Origin: Adiantum capillus-veneris
Taxonomy: Eukaryota > Streptophyta > Polypodiopsida > Polypodiales > Pteridaceae
Assembly: GCA_014529385.2 (NCBI GenBank)
Contig: CM043955.1
Location: 135,790,108-135,854,107, forward strand
Reading direction: 5' to 3'
Length of the DNA: 64,000 nucleotides
Shown: one piece after another, positions 23,567-35,665 of the stretch
Numbering within the stretch: position 1 is the first letter of the stretch
Layout of the letters: each line of letters opens with the position of its first letter
Position numbers and translations under genes: made by a program
Notes under the pieces: model-generated
Seen by the model: the letters and a program-made list of their open reading frames with translations, nothing else
What the model was told of the DNA's origin: nothing
The model's database searches: none

Positions 23567-23738
23567 TGAAGCGGTTCGGGGCGGGCAACAAGAAGAGCAA
23601 CCTCTAGACACCCTTCAAGGCTCCCGTGCTGCTCAATTGGGTTGGGGTTGGAAAAAACAACAAACACACACACAAACCCGCAACCTAACCCTACACAAAT
23701 TTGGGGCACCACCTAGTTTTGGATGCGAACTAGGACGC

Positions 23739-23836
<98 letters not shown>

Positions 23837-26213
23837 TGCTCGGGCTGCTTTGAAACGTATCGGCAATGATTAAGCAAACACAACTATATATTTAAGAAAG
23901 AGAGAGAAAGGGGGAGGGGGTGCTTGTTGCATTAATACCTTCTTACAAATCTGTCATGACAAATCAAAGTGAGATTAGGATTTGTTCAACATAGCTTGCG
24001 TAAATTTCACCACAACACATCACAAGAAAAGCCACCCCAATCACTGTCTTAAGGCCAGGGGAGTCCTCTCCACCCTGTCGCCCTCTTACAGTATGTGGGA
24101 TTTATGGCTAGATTGATGACAACACCAGAGACAAGCTATCAAGAACTTAACAAAAAACACCAAGACACTTACGCATCATTGTTGTCCATTACTTCACGTT
24201 GGAAGGGAGACAAAGTATCCAAGCTTAGTCCAAATCCACCCTCCTTGATTCAGCGAATGTTGGGCTTACACTAGTAGGAGAAATGATAGATTTCCTACTC
24301 TCAATTGAATGATCACTCTCTCTCTTACAATGGCATAGAGTTCCCTTGCTAATCCCCTATTACAACACATGCACATGCATAAGACAATGAGCTTCCACTC
24401 AAGAGCTCCTTCTAGAGAGGTTGAGCTTGGCTTCTCAAGCTATAGCATAGTGCTCTTGCTTATGGCTCCCCCTTTTGTGCTAGCTACACCCTCCTTTTAT
24501 AGCAATTTTGAAGGCTAGGGTAACTTCTCTAACCATGGTTGGGTTAGATTTTCAGCAATTTATCTAATTTCTTTTGCTTGGAATTATCAAGAAGTTGGTG
24601 GGGAAAGAGAGAGGAGAGAAATGGAGGTGGTAGGACTTTTCATAGTGGGTTAGTGTTAGTAGAGTTAGTATTAATTTACAAATGGAATTGGATATTTACA
24701 ATGGGAGTATCCATGTAGGATACAAATAAGGAAGAAAAACTCTTAAGAGGTAAGAAAAGGTGGATTTCTTACAAGGTTGATGCTCCAAGTGTCTTGAGTA
24801 GGGCCAATTTTTGACGCTTGTTGATGGTCCACTAGCTTTGACGGTACATTTTTTCTCCACTCTTGACCTTCCTTGAGAGACAAGGTAATTGAAGCTGAGT
24901 AATCAACCACCATGATGCTGTCTTTTAAGAGAAGAGGCTGAATTTTGTGGTTTTTTTGATAGATATGGGTAAATTGGAGGAGGAAAAATGAGACTAGGTG
25001 GTCAATTTTGGAATGGAATTGTGTGTGGGAGGTATGAGTTCACCATGGTTTCTCTTATTCTTCAAGGTTGAGGAGAAGGTGAGTAGGGTGCAGAGAGGAG
25101 TGGTGAGAGAGGTGGGGATGATGAGTGGAGAAGTGTGTGTGAAAGAGGAAAATGATAAAGTGGAAGAGAGAGTGTGGCTGCATAGCAAGGGAAAACTGAG
25201 GTCCACTAATAAAATCATAGCTCACAGCTCGTAGCTCAAAAAAATATGAAAAAATTTGAGGCAAAAGTTCAGCCCACGAGCTACAACTTTTATTTGTATC
25301 ACCTTTCAAATTCGGAGAGCAAGTGAACTTTAAAAATTCAGCAAAACCGACCGTTTTTTTCCACTGCACAGGGTTCTTGTGGGGTCCTTCTTTGGATGAT
25401 TCTTTTGAATACCTCCAAGAGTGAGCCCTCCATAGTGCATGTATGCATGCCACCTACCCTTGACCTTATTTGGTAGGTCTATAATTGAAGATATTGTTGA
25501 GATTATGATATAAGTAAATAGTACAACTAAGAAAATCAAATATTGAGGGGTCTAAAAAATATGTACATGTCAAATATAAATAATATAAGTGGAAAAAATA
25601 TAAAGGGGTCAAAAAAAATCTCTCTCATTATGAGGCTACCATAAAAAGATAAATATTTTTGGTGTTCTAATTTTTTAGAAAAAAAAACAAAATAGATGTA
25701 GGAAGGGAAAAATCACAATAGTGAAAAAATATACACATAAATAAAACTAGTTTTTTTGGATTTTTGTTGGGGTGGAGTTACACCAAATATAAGAGAAGCT
25801 TACATGAAAATATTTCTATATGGAATAAAGAGTATGAAAAATGGTAAGAAAAAATTGTGGTAATGGTGAGGCAATGTACAGAGCATAAATAACACACACC
25901 TAGGTAGAAATATTTAAATAAATACCAAAATAATTATGAAAAAATCTTTTATTTAGGCCCTATATACAAAGAAATATTTACATACGCATGGGCCATAATA
26001 TACTTTTATTTTTTATTTATTTTTTATTTTTTTGGCTCAACTAGCCCAATGACTAGCTAATTGAGGGTTTTTTAAGAAGATATGGGAAAAGTCCCGTGAC
26101 TCACGTACGCCTATGTACAATGAAATGGTAGGGATAGCCACAGTGTTTGGGTGATTTTGGTAGGGTGAGGTAACTCACTGTGGCAATTACAAAGAGCCGA
26201 AAAATGGCTATCA
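23567..26213 (-). repeat. R1 5' LTR
   Basis: 2647 bp, TG...CA, partner of 14983-17655. Its AG tract (23741-23833) is 93 bp against 120 bp in the partner. The TATA box is at 24493-24502 (minus). Confidence 0.95.
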
Positions 26214-26217
26214 GTAT

Positions 26218-27310
26218 ATAGGGTTCACATGAGGGCTATGGAGGTGAGAGGGAAGGGTAATGGTGAATAGGGTGACAAAGGACATGGAAGGTGTAGGTTT
26301 TAGTGAGAGATAGAGAGGCATGTGTACGTGTGTGTGTAGAAGTGTAAGGAGAGGTAAGAGAAAACTAGGGTGACTCTTGTGTGAGAGTATGGGCAGACTG
26401 GGGTCCACCAAAAAACTCATATCTCACCAGTGGTTTTCACAAAAACTATGAAAAATTATAAGGTCATTATTCAGCTTGTGGGCTACATTTTTTAGGTTGA
26501 CCACTTCTTCTAATATTGGGGTGGAGATGGACGCTAAAATTTTCACCAAAATGATTGTTTTTTATGCCTATAAGAGTCTTCTAGTGGCCCCCTTTTTATT
26601 AAATTTGCATAATGCATCCAAGAGTGAGCCCTCCATGAATCATACTATGACATAAGGCATACATGCATGGAGGAGGATCATTGGTGGTTAAAGAAAATAT
26701 ATATGGTAGGACTAGTGCATGGTACTATGACATAAGGCATACATGCATGGAGGAGGATCATTGGTGGTTAAAGAAAATATATATGGTAGGACTAGTGCAT
26801 GGTATTTGAATTATGAGTACAAAATATAAAAAGTAGAAAGAATTATGGATATGAAAAATGATAATGGAATCATATGATATGATTCATTTTTGTATTATTT
26901 TGGGTGAATGAGAAAAAACATGCAAGTAAATAAAAATTATATAATGAAAAGTGAGTAAGAAAGTAGAAACCGGTCTTTTGTTTTCACAAGGGGGAGGACA
27001 GAATTGTGGGGGTGACTTGTAAAAAAAAAAAAATTATGAGATAAGAGGATGCACACATTGGCAAAAAAAAAAAACTTTATAGTGCAAGAGGATGAAAAGA
27101 GGCATACATAGGTCTAATGTAAAGACACACTTAGATGTAAATATTTACAAAAATTCCAAAAACTATAAGAAATAAAATTAAAAAACTTTGGTTCAGGACC
27201 TTATAAGAGGTGTATTATTTACACAAAAATGGACCATAGTAATTATTTATTTATATTTTTTTGCCCACCTAGCCAAAAGGCTAGCTAGATAAAGTTTTAG
27301 AGAAAAAAAT
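26218..27310 (-). repeat. R1-old LTR, second part
   Basis: Continues the LTR cut at 14982. Landmarks shared with R1 are an ACTGGGGTCCAC segment, a diverged CAGCTTGTGGGCTACA (R1: CAGCCCACGAGCTACA), AGAGTGAGCCCTCCAT and a CTAGC-rich end near 27270-27290. The terminal part is missing. The sequence passes at about 27310-27317 directly into integrase, so the LTR end, polypurine tract and pol 3' end are deleted. Confidence 0.75.
26644..26803. repeat. 80-bp perfect tandem duplication
   Basis: ACTATGACATAAGGCATACA... occupies 26644-26723 and is repeated exactly at 26724-26803 inside the R1-old LTR. Exact identity in an otherwise worn LTR marks a recent duplication. Confidence 0.97.
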
Positions 27311-27316
27311 TCTAAG

Positions 27317-29812
27317 CATTGTTAGGATGTTGAGCTCGATAGGTTGCAAAGCCTCTTGACCATAGACCAAGTGAAATGGAGTGAACTCTGTGGCCTCACT
27401 GTATGTGGGTTGATATGCTCACAATGATTCATCTAAGAAGTCGTCCCACAATTTTTTTATTTTTTATTTTTAGCATCTTTCTAATGATGCCTGCAATGAC
27501 ACCATTGGCCTTTTCTACCAAACCATTTGATTGGGGATAGTAGGGTATGCTGTGACAATGTAGAATGTGAAGTTCTTCACAAATTTTTGTGAGAAAGCCC
27601 TTCCTAAACCGTGGGTCATTATCAGAAACAATTTGCAAAGGTACCAAATTTGCAACAAATGTGAGTGTAGATAAATTTGCTCACTATCCTCTCAATTACC
27701 TTTGCCACACTTTGTGCTTCTACCCACCTAGTCATATTGTTAACAGCCACTAGAATATAGAGTTTACCATTTTTTGCTCTAGGTAGTGGTTCCATAGCAT
27801 CAATGCCTCATTTTTTGAAGGATCCATTTGCAAGCACTACTTGCCTTTAACCATGCACCAACTTTCTATTTCCATTAACTTGACAATTGTGACAACTTTT
27901 GCACCAATGTTGAACATAAACATGAAAGCTTAGCCAAACATACCCCGCAAGAAAAATCTTTTTCACAGTTAACTCTCGAGAAAAATGACCACCACAAGCT
28001 TCCTCATGCAAACCTTCTAGAATGGCTGGAATTTCGTCCATTGTTGGTACTCTTCTACACACCTATTCCTTTCCTCTTTCACAGAGGGAGCCTTCTAGGA
28101 AGAGATAGACATTTTCCTTATTTATGAGCCTCCTCTTTTGAGCCTCTGTGAAGCCTTGTGGAAACTTACCCTCCAAAATGTAGCCAATAATGGGAGTCAA
28201 TGACTCTATTCCCTGGTACCTTGGCCGCTTGATAGCAACTGCTGCTACCATGATGACCTGCACTTCTTTCTCAACATATGTAACTGCTTGTTGTGCAAGC
28301 AAATCAGCATCTTCATTTGTTTCCTAGGAATATGATAATGTTGCACTTCTTCAAACCGATTAAACAACCTACAAATGGCATGAAATTTTGCCCTTAGGTT
28401 TTCATTCTTGCATGACCAAATGCCTAAAATTTTCTTCACAATGAGAAGTGCATCCCCCTTTACCATGAGACGATGTATACCTTGACTAATGTACACCTTC
28501 AAACCATGAAGTAGTATGTCATTCTCTGCTTCATTGTTGCTTGCTAAACCTATTAGATTGACCTTCTCTTTCATGACCACCTCTCCACTTAGGTTGAGCA
28601 ATACCAGCCCTCCCCCTGATTTACATGTGGCTCGTCAAAAAACTCCATCAAAGAACCAGGTAAATGCATTAGGGATACTTTTAGGTGGTGGAAATGGTAG
28701 GATCTTTACTTCAGGCACTTTAATCTCATTCTCATAAGTGAGAATCTCTTCCAATTGTGCACACACACTATCCTCTACCTTGAAAGAGTATTGGAACTCT
28801 TATAATTCCATAATCCACTTTGAAATTCTAGTACTAAGGTTCATTTGAGATGACACCCAAGGAAACAAATTTTCTGCAGTGAGAATGACAAAAGGTTTTG
28901 GTAATAGGTAGGATCTAAATTTTCTCACCACAAACATGAGAGAAAGCATGAGTTCTTCTTCCGTGTAGACTTTTTCTAAAGCATTCATGACCTACTAGCA
29001 AAGTAGATGGGTCACATTCTGGTATTGTGGGAATCTTGTTGTAGCAAAATTGCACCAATTGTTTCCCTTCCAATTCTAGAAATAACAAAGAATGTGTACT
29101 CCCAACAAGGAGGCACGAGTGTTGGTAGCTTTGACAAAATGACTTTAGTGTTACAAAAGTACTCCTCAAGATCATCAGACATATAAATTCTACTTGTGTC
29201 AACATTTGCAAAGGGTGAAGCAATTCCAAAGCTAAGTGAATGAAGTGTGACATGTACTTTACCTTTTGAATGCGTGAAATGACCTCCTTCAGACTCTTGG
29301 GTGATGGTAACTCAATAAGAGCCTTTGCCTTTGAAGGATCCACCTCAATACCTTTTTAGGAAACCTTGTGAGCAAGCAAGATCACCTGGTCCTCACCTAT
29401 ATGGCATTTGTCAGGATTAAATTGACCTCCCACGTCGTACAATTTCTTCAAACCTTCTTTGACCTTCTGTAGGTGCAATGATTTTGAACTATTAATGCAA
29501 AAGTCATCAATGAAAACCCTAATGGACTTTCCAAGAAATGCTTGAAACACCATATTCATGAAGCATTGGAAAGTTATAGGAGCATTTGTCAGGATAAATG
29601 GCATGACTTTAAAAGCATAACAACCCCAAGGAGGAGTGATGAAGGTTGTTTTCAATTGATCCTCTAATGAAATAATTATTTAAAAGTAGCTTGAGTAGCC
29701 ATCAGACACAGTGTACTTCTCATGACCGGCTACTCATTTAGTATTTCATCTTGAAATGGGAGAGGAAAGTGACCTCGTTTTGTTGCCTCATTGAGTGGCC
29801 TATAGTCCATAC
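27317..29812 (-). pseudogene. R1-old pol relic: INT, aRNH, RNH, RT
   Basis: Homologous to R1 gag-pol, on the same strand and in the same order, in broken frames. Integrase lies at 27320-28060 (SNGLVEKANGVIAGIIRKM; CKSCHNCQVNGNRK), aRNH at 28245-28601 (GDALLIVKKILGIW), the degenerate RNase H at 28800-29150 and RT at 29356-29810 (FIDDFCINSS). Several one-base shifts and stops separate them, for example in place of the second zinc-finger region and before the RT N-terminus. T1 interrupts RT at 29812; RT resumes at 32335. Confidence 0.9.
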
Positions 29813-30170
29813 TATTAGGGTAAACCTCCTCATGGGAGCCATCTCTTTCCTATGACACATTATGTATGAGACATATATGCATGCATGCATGCATGTATGA
29901 GACATACATGCATGCCATCCATGACCCATGAAGACCCCATTAAATGAAGTCTACAAAGACTGCATTTGAGAAAGTCCATGATCTCTATCCTTCAACAACC
30001 TAGCTTTTATCTATAAAAGCTTGATGTACATTATTCATTTGGTATAAATATAATACATTGTCATTTTACTTGTATTGAGTCCATCTTTTAATTAATCTTG
30101 TGATTAATAACATTGTGTTGACTATCTATGAATGCTACTAGCACCCATCCACCCTAACCTAATCCCTACA
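29813..30170 (+). repeat. T1 5' LTR
   Basis: 358 bp, matching 31987-32327 with small indels. It contains a GCATGCATGC run (about 29878-29900) that is longer here than in the right LTR. Confidence 0.88.
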
Positions 30171-30172
30171 GC

Positions 30173-30185
30173 TGGTATCAGAGCC
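30173..30185 (+). promoter_or_regulatory. T1 primer-binding site
   Basis: TGGTATCAGAGCC two bases after the LTR, the standard initiator-Met tRNA complement. Confidence 0.92.
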
Positions 30186-31986
30186 TCATGATGGCTAATC
30201 ATGATTTCTTAGCCTAATTAGTATCATAGTTTTTGGATCTTGTGGAAGGGAGAGTTAGATAATGACCACATGAACCATATTATGTTTTGAAGCCTTTTTT
30301 TCCTTGAAATCCAAAAGTTGGTAGAAAGTTTGCTATTTCAAAAGTGAAGGTTAAGGGCCACTCTTTCAGTTAAATAGGAGCCACTCCTTTATGGGCATGT
30401 CTCGCGTGCCAACACCACCCAATCAAATTAAAAAAGGAGTCGCCTAGTTCTAATCTCTTCACTACTCTCTTGAAGCTTGCCATAACCACCTGATTAACTT
30501 TACATAGTTCCTTGCTCTGTATTGCCACGCCCTCACCTACTGGCAAATGGCTGAAGGAGGAGCATTGAACATATCTCGCCATCTCCATCTCAAGATGTTT
30601 GCAAATTTTATCCCGCAATCTACTACACTTACATCACAATAGCCTTTGCACACTCTGTAGAGCTCCTACTTGCACCTATACTACCAAACCGCCCCTCACT
30701 AACGGTGTTCACCATCAAATTCATGCTATTATCGTAAATCTTCACAATTGTCTGCATATTCAGCCTGTTGAACGCACTCAGAATCTCACCCGAACCAGTT
30801 CACATCTTCTTCATCAAAGCTTATAGCACAAACTAAGGCTAATCTCAAACTCACTCACCGTTTCCTTGCAAAGCCGCCAAGAAGCATGGTGTTGAGAGAT
30901 ATTCACTTTGTGGCTTTTGTCCAATCTCAACCAAACCGGGACTTGCTACATTAAGTGCAAATTTGCCCCTGTGAGCCAAGGAAGAAAAGAGATAATAAGC
31001 CATCATGCAAATGCAAAGAAAGAAGGCCCAACAAAGACAGGGTAGCTACACTATTGTTGATAGTCCTCGCCTCACTCAATGCCTAAATAAAGACCATTGC
31101 TATCGAGCGTGTCTTTAAGTCATCAAGGGTGCTGATGTCATTACTTGCAAAAAATCACTCGCTACTCTAGGACCCCTACCCATTGACTCTACTCCAAAAA
31201 TTGCTCGTGCTGCCGGCTACATCAAATTTTTATTTTATTTTTCTTATGCATTAAGCCTTGTTCCCACCAAATCTTACCCATTTGCACTCGCAACAAGGAA
31301 GGAGAACTAACATCTGCAAGCTGTCTGCATACTTGTTATTTTGCAAGTTATTTTGTATGTCATTGAAGTTTGATTAAAACCTAAATCAAGCTATCTTCTA
31401 GCACAAGGAAAATTAAAACTTGAGGTTAAGGAGGAGCCTACCATCACAAGGCTTTATTTCTTTTGCATTTTTGCATTTGGATCCTTTGTATATCAATTGT
31501 GCTAGACATTGCCATAGAAGGGAGGCCCTCTATTGGTAAAACCCCCATTTCATATTGTATAATTACTAGTATTTTTATCCTATGCACAATAAAAGGGGCA
31601 TCACTCTATTATACGAACATGATATGCTCTATTATATGATCTATGACTTGTACAAAGACCGGAAACAAGGAGATGATGATGATAAAGAATTTAAAGAACA
31701 TCATGTAAGCACGAATAATGTGAAGACATTAAGAAGATGAAGAGCATGGACAACATGAAGAACACACAAACAGGAATCAAGAATGCAAAACACAACTATG
31801 ACACGTGATCTTTACCCATTCTATGATTATGTTGTACTCCAAAATTGAACCTAGGCATGATTAAATGGCCACCTTAAGAACCATAGAGAGATGTATCATG
31901 CTGAACCTCCTATGATGTATCTGTGGACCATCGCAAACCCTAGATGAATCACTAATGAGTACCATGATTAGGTTTAAGGGGGCACT
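30186..31986 (+). other. T1 interior without pol
   Basis: No conserved retroelement domain in any frame. Short frames (30370-30618 minus, 30599-30826 plus) have no recognisable signature. The stretch ends in the purine-rich AAGGGGGCACT just before the 3' LTR, a usable polypurine tract. It may be unrelated captured sequence. Confidence 0.6.
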
Positions 31987-32327
31987 TGTTAGGGTAAACC
32001 TCCTCATGGGAACCATCTCTTTCCTATGACACAATTCGTATGAGACATATACATGCATGCATGCATCCATGACCCATGAAGACCCCATTAAATGAAGTCT
32101 ACAAAGAATGCATTTAAGAAGGTCCATGATCTATATCCTTCAATAGCCTAGCCGCTTATCTATAAAAGCTTGATGTAAATTATTCACTTGGTATGAATCT
32201 AATGCATTGTCATTTTACTTAAGCATCCATATTGAGTCCATCTTTTAATTCATCTTGTGATTAATAACATTGTGTTGACTATCTATGAATGCTACTAACA
32301 CCCATCCACCCAAACCTAGTCCCTACA
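31987..32327 (+). repeat. T1 3' LTR
   Basis: 341 bp, TGTTAGGG...CTACA, partner of 29813-30170. Confidence 0.88.
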
Positions 32328-32334
32328 CACATAC

Positions 32335-32969
32335 ACCCTCCAGTTGCCATTCTTCTTGGGAGTGACTATGATGACAGGAGAGACCCACTCTGAAATCTCC
32401 ACTAGATAAATGAACATGCTGCTAAAAGTTTTCTTACCTCCTTGAGTAGAGCTTTCTCCTTGATGACTCCTAGCCTTCGTAAATTTTGTGCCTTAGGTGT
32501 GTCCTCAGGCTTTAGCTCAATCTTGTGTTGAACAACATCTACTCCATGCACGTTAGTGTAGTCTTTAGAAAAAAGCCTAGGAAACTTCCTTAGCACACAT
32601 TTGAACTCCTCTCTTTCTTCCTTTGTAAGTGTTGTTGAAAGCATACCTTCTACAATCCCTTTATCTTGCACATTTTGGTTCTCTTGAGGACCTACCTCTT
32701 CCAAGACTTGAAAAGAGGTCTCTTGGTTGTTTGGCTTGAACTTCACCCCCATTACTTTGATGGAAGACTCCTCTTCTGTAGTGCTACTGCTACCTTCTTC
32801 AGAAGAAGAAGGTAGCGATTTTTTGGCTTGAGCCTCACCCCCATGACTTTGATTCAAGACTCCTCTTCTGTAGTGCTATATGTCCAACCCTCACTCATTC
32901 AATTTTCTAATGCCTTAGTTGTTACCTCGGGCATCTGTTTAGAAGTAGATATTATCTCCCTAGGTCTGC
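32335..32969 (-). pseudogene. R1-old relic: RT start, linker, gag edge
   Basis: The 32402-32857 frame parallels R1 residues about 575-720 (EEESSIKVMGVKFKPNNQET; LRKFPRLFSKDYTNVHGVD). Above about 32880 the similarity jumps to R1 residues near 190-210, so roughly 360 codons, including the zinc knuckle and protease, are deleted. A 56-bp imperfect direct duplication (32731-32786, 32823-32878) and a 12-bp inverted repeat with a 4-base loop (32789-32816) lie at the damaged place. A MITE interrupts the gag at 32970. Confidence 0.85.
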
Positions 32970-33257
32970 GGGTGAAAGCATGTTAACATGTCATGCTTTT
33001 TCATGTCCCGGACAATGCTAACTAGCACAATTTTGACATATGCTAACTAGTACAATAACTTGAGCTACATCTCCAAGATCTATGACATATGATATATCAA
33101 TAGAAAACACTTGAAACAAGGAATCCAAATGTACAACCTCCGACAAATTTTGATATTATTTGTAAAAAATTTACCGAACGCTCAGCTTTTCGAAGATGTG
33201 CTAACTTGAAACTGCTAACTAGCACAAAAAGTGCGACAGGTTAACATGCTTTCACCC
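32970..33257. mobile_element. MITE with 23-bp terminal inverted repeats
   Basis: 288 bp. The left end reads GGGTGAAAGCATGTTAAC and the right end is its reverse complement; 22 of 23 terminal bases match. Flanks CTGC (32966-32969) and CTAC (33258-33261) may be a worn 4-bp target duplication, and the R1-old gag sequence closes up when the insert is removed. The interior repeats TGCTAACTAG(C/T)ACAA several times. It has no ORF. Superfamily is unassigned. Confidence 0.85.
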
Positions 33258-33638
33258 CTACGGCCCTCTAATGAAACTCTCCCTAAATACACTTTAGTTT
33301 CTTGTAATTCAAGGAAGTCCTAGTTTCGGTGGCAACAAAGGTAGCAGGTGCACCCGCCTCAACTTTTACCTTGAGTGTAGGAAATAATCCCACTATGAAT
33401 CTCTCCTTCTTTAGAAATTCTACACCATCCTTGGGGTTAGCAATGTTCCTTACGCATATAGTACAAATATATAGAAATTCCTGCTTGTAGCTGTAATAGT
33501 CATCTAGGTCTCTTTGCTTATGGGCGACAATGTCTTTCCATAGTTTTGCGTGTTTTGTGGTTTGAAAAATAACGCTTAAAGTGATCCAAAACCTCTCTAT
33601 AGCTTCCTCTAACTTTCTCAGGCAAATATGAAAACCAA
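33258..33638 (-). pseudogene. R1-old gag relic
   Basis: The 33283-33651 frame parallels R1 gag residues about 60-175: KLWKDIVAHKQRDLDDYYSY, FLKKERFIVGLFPTLKVKVE and AGAPATF. It ends where a new LTR (33639) inserts; the rest of R1-old lies beyond the window or is lost. Confidence 0.88.
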
Positions 33639-34110
33639 TGTTAACCCTCACGGACGCCCTATCACCTACGACGGACGCTGTATTATTTATTTGGTAGAGT
33701 CATGGACCAGGCTTGTCGGTCCAATAGGTGTGTAGGTGATCACCAATGAGAGGTGCACCACTTATCTTAATTTTACAGTAGTTTTTCAATGACCGACCAC
33801 TGTGGGTGCCTGACTGAACTCTTATGAAAGGTCCATTTGACCTAAAAATCCTCATTCTCTGAGGTGTAAGCTAAGAAGTGCTCTTGCTCCATCTCTGTCT
33901 CCTTCTCCTTTGTGTATGCGCGGCATTGATGACAGCTCCTTCTTCATAGCATAGGATCCTTCACAACGGAAGCATTGAGAGGTGAGTGAAACACCACTGT
34001 TCTTTGGGCTTGCTAGGACTCTCTAACTGTGTGTTTGCAGCCTTTTGAGGCTCGCACACAACAGTGAACATGCAAGTTTCCAGTCTTTGATATGCACAAC
34101 AAAGTGTACA
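33639..34110 (+). repeat. G3 5' LTR (inferred)
   Basis: 472 bp bounded by TGTTAACCCTC, exactly where R1-old homology stops, and GTGTACA just before a PBS. Defined by these boundaries only, as there is no second copy. Confidence 0.6.
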
Positions 34111-34114
34111 TTTT

Positions 34115-34131
34115 TGGCGCCCTTTCCAGGG
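34115..34131 (+). promoter_or_regulatory. G3 primer-binding site
   Basis: TGGCGCCCTTTCCAGGG, four bases after the LTR; TGGCGCC is a common start for Ty3/gypsy primer sites. Confidence 0.65.
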
Positions 34132-35104
34132 AGAGCCTTGCATTAAGCTTGAGGCTCACTCAATTCTACCTTTGGAAGCCTTTCTTCCATCTTTTTTTCT
34201 GCTTTTTGTTGAGTTCTGTGAGAATTGTTAAATGGCTGCAATGGGCAAATCATCAGGTTTTCTGTTAACTACTGTTAAGTGACTGTAATATGCAGTTAGC
34301 ACGTTTTTTGTCATATTTTGTTAGTGGATGTAAGCTCTGTGCTGCATTGTACTTGTTTTCTATTAGTTTTGCAAGATATGTATTGTGCAGGTGTTAGTAG
34401 AGCTATTAGTGAGTGTAGACAGTGAGAAGTCGAGTAGACAGTGAGCAGCAAAGTTGATTGTGTGTGAGTGTGCAATTCTATGTTAGACAGTTAATTAGCT
34501 GCAGGAGGTTAGATAGAGCTCCTAGGAGCTGCCATATGGGCGTGGGAGCTCGGTGTCCACGGGGCCACATTATCCTCAGGAAAAATGTTTTTTGGGAAAA
34601 AATAAAAAAACGCTCAGGAATAGTGAGATTAAAAAGAATTTTGGAAATTAAATTTAAAAAATATTATTCTGAAAGGAGGGATCGGGATCTTTCCCAAGCC
34701 CAAGCCCTGGCCTCAGTCCTCAATCTTATGATATACTACTCACACTACCTTATATATAAAGACTACGATCTCAAGTGAAGGGAGGGCATGTGGGACACGT
34801 TCCTCAAGTCCTCCACCATCCCCTTCACACTCACCCTTTGGACTTATTAATTTTAGCCCTCTCCCCACCTAGGAAAAGAAAAAGACTAGTTTTAGGATTT
34901 CGAGGGTTGTATGTAACCGAATCGGGGGATGTAAAGCACGACACGTCCCCCTAGCGAAGATGCTCGTTTTGAGCATGCCATATTTTGTGGGTCGGTTAAA
35001 AAAAGGGACCAAAATTACAAAAAAAATTTGATTGTAAACACCTAAAAAACTAGGTGAGCGGTCTTCACGAGCACTCACCAACACCACTAGAGTGTTGATG
35101 TCAC
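34132..35104 (+). other. G3 leader, no gene recognised
   Basis: About 1 kb of untranslated-looking sequence between the PBS and the first long open frame. The frame at 34458-34778 shows no domain. Confidence 0.45.
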
Positions 35105-35665
35105 ATGCACCTACACTCTGGTTGTGTGCTAGAGGACGAGCACATCGAGAGTGTCTCCGTTTACGCAAGCACTCATTATTCCTCTACCTTAGGCTCTAGG
35201 CCCTCAGCAAGAACCCAAGGTAGTATCACTCAGGACCCACATATTCCGTCTAGTGACTCTTCCTTTGACTACGACGTCATGGAGGGTTACCTGATGCCTA
35301 ATTCTAATAGCTCAAGCCAAGACATGCATGCCATGGGCCCACGATCCGGGCCGAGCGTGCTTAGTTGCTTGAAGGAAACCTTCAGTAGAGACACTTGCTT
35401 CGAACATGGGGCTAATGATGTAAATGAGGGGGGTGGGGAAGTAAATTCGCCATTCATGACCAACGTAGACCCCATGCTCATGGAGAGTGTGGATGTGAAT
35501 ACTCAATTCACTGCACCCCTTGACTCTTTAGAGCTATTCTCCTCCGAGGTTATATTACCTGATGGTAGAAGTTTTGCCAAAGTGCAAGAGGTTGAGAGGT
35601 ATATCATTGTGGCTAGGGAAAATGAAATCGAGAGCTTACATAAGGTAGAGCAAGAAAAGAGTTAA
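35105..35665 (+). CDS. Unrecognised G3 ORF, 186 aa
   Basis: An acidic, Ser-rich frame (start MHLHSGCVLEDEH) ending ENEIESLHKVEQEKS. A second open piece at 35973-36227 (MIELERQNKGIHIP...) follows after stops and probably belongs to the same decayed product. No zinc knuckle, protease or RT motif is visible. Its position after an LTR and PBS suggests a gag or leader ORF, but nothing in the residues proves that. Confidence 0.35.
   Translation: MHLHSGCVLEDEHIESVSVYASTHYSSTLGSRPSARTQGSITQDPHIPSSDSSFDYDVMEGYLMPNSNSSSQDMHAMGPRSGPSVLSCLKETFSRDTCFEHGANDVNEGGGEVNSPFMTNVDPMLMESVDVNTQFTAPLDSLELFSSEVILPDGRSFAKVQEVERYIIVARENEIESLHKVEQEKS

Larger units (their letters stand above)
29813..32329 (+). mobile_element. 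Non-autonomous LTR element T1
   Basis: About 2.5 kb with LTRs 29813-30170 and 31987-32327, starting TATTAGGG and TGTTAGGG and ending CTACA. An initiator-Met PBS follows the left LTR and a purine run precedes the right one. CATAC flanks both sides (29808-29812, 32330-32334, with two extra bases at the right LTR end). The 1.8-kb interior has no gag or pol motif. The size and missing genes fit a TRIM/LARD-like element mobilised in trans, probably by copia enzymes given the PBS. It splits the RT of R1-old. Confidence 0.85.
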
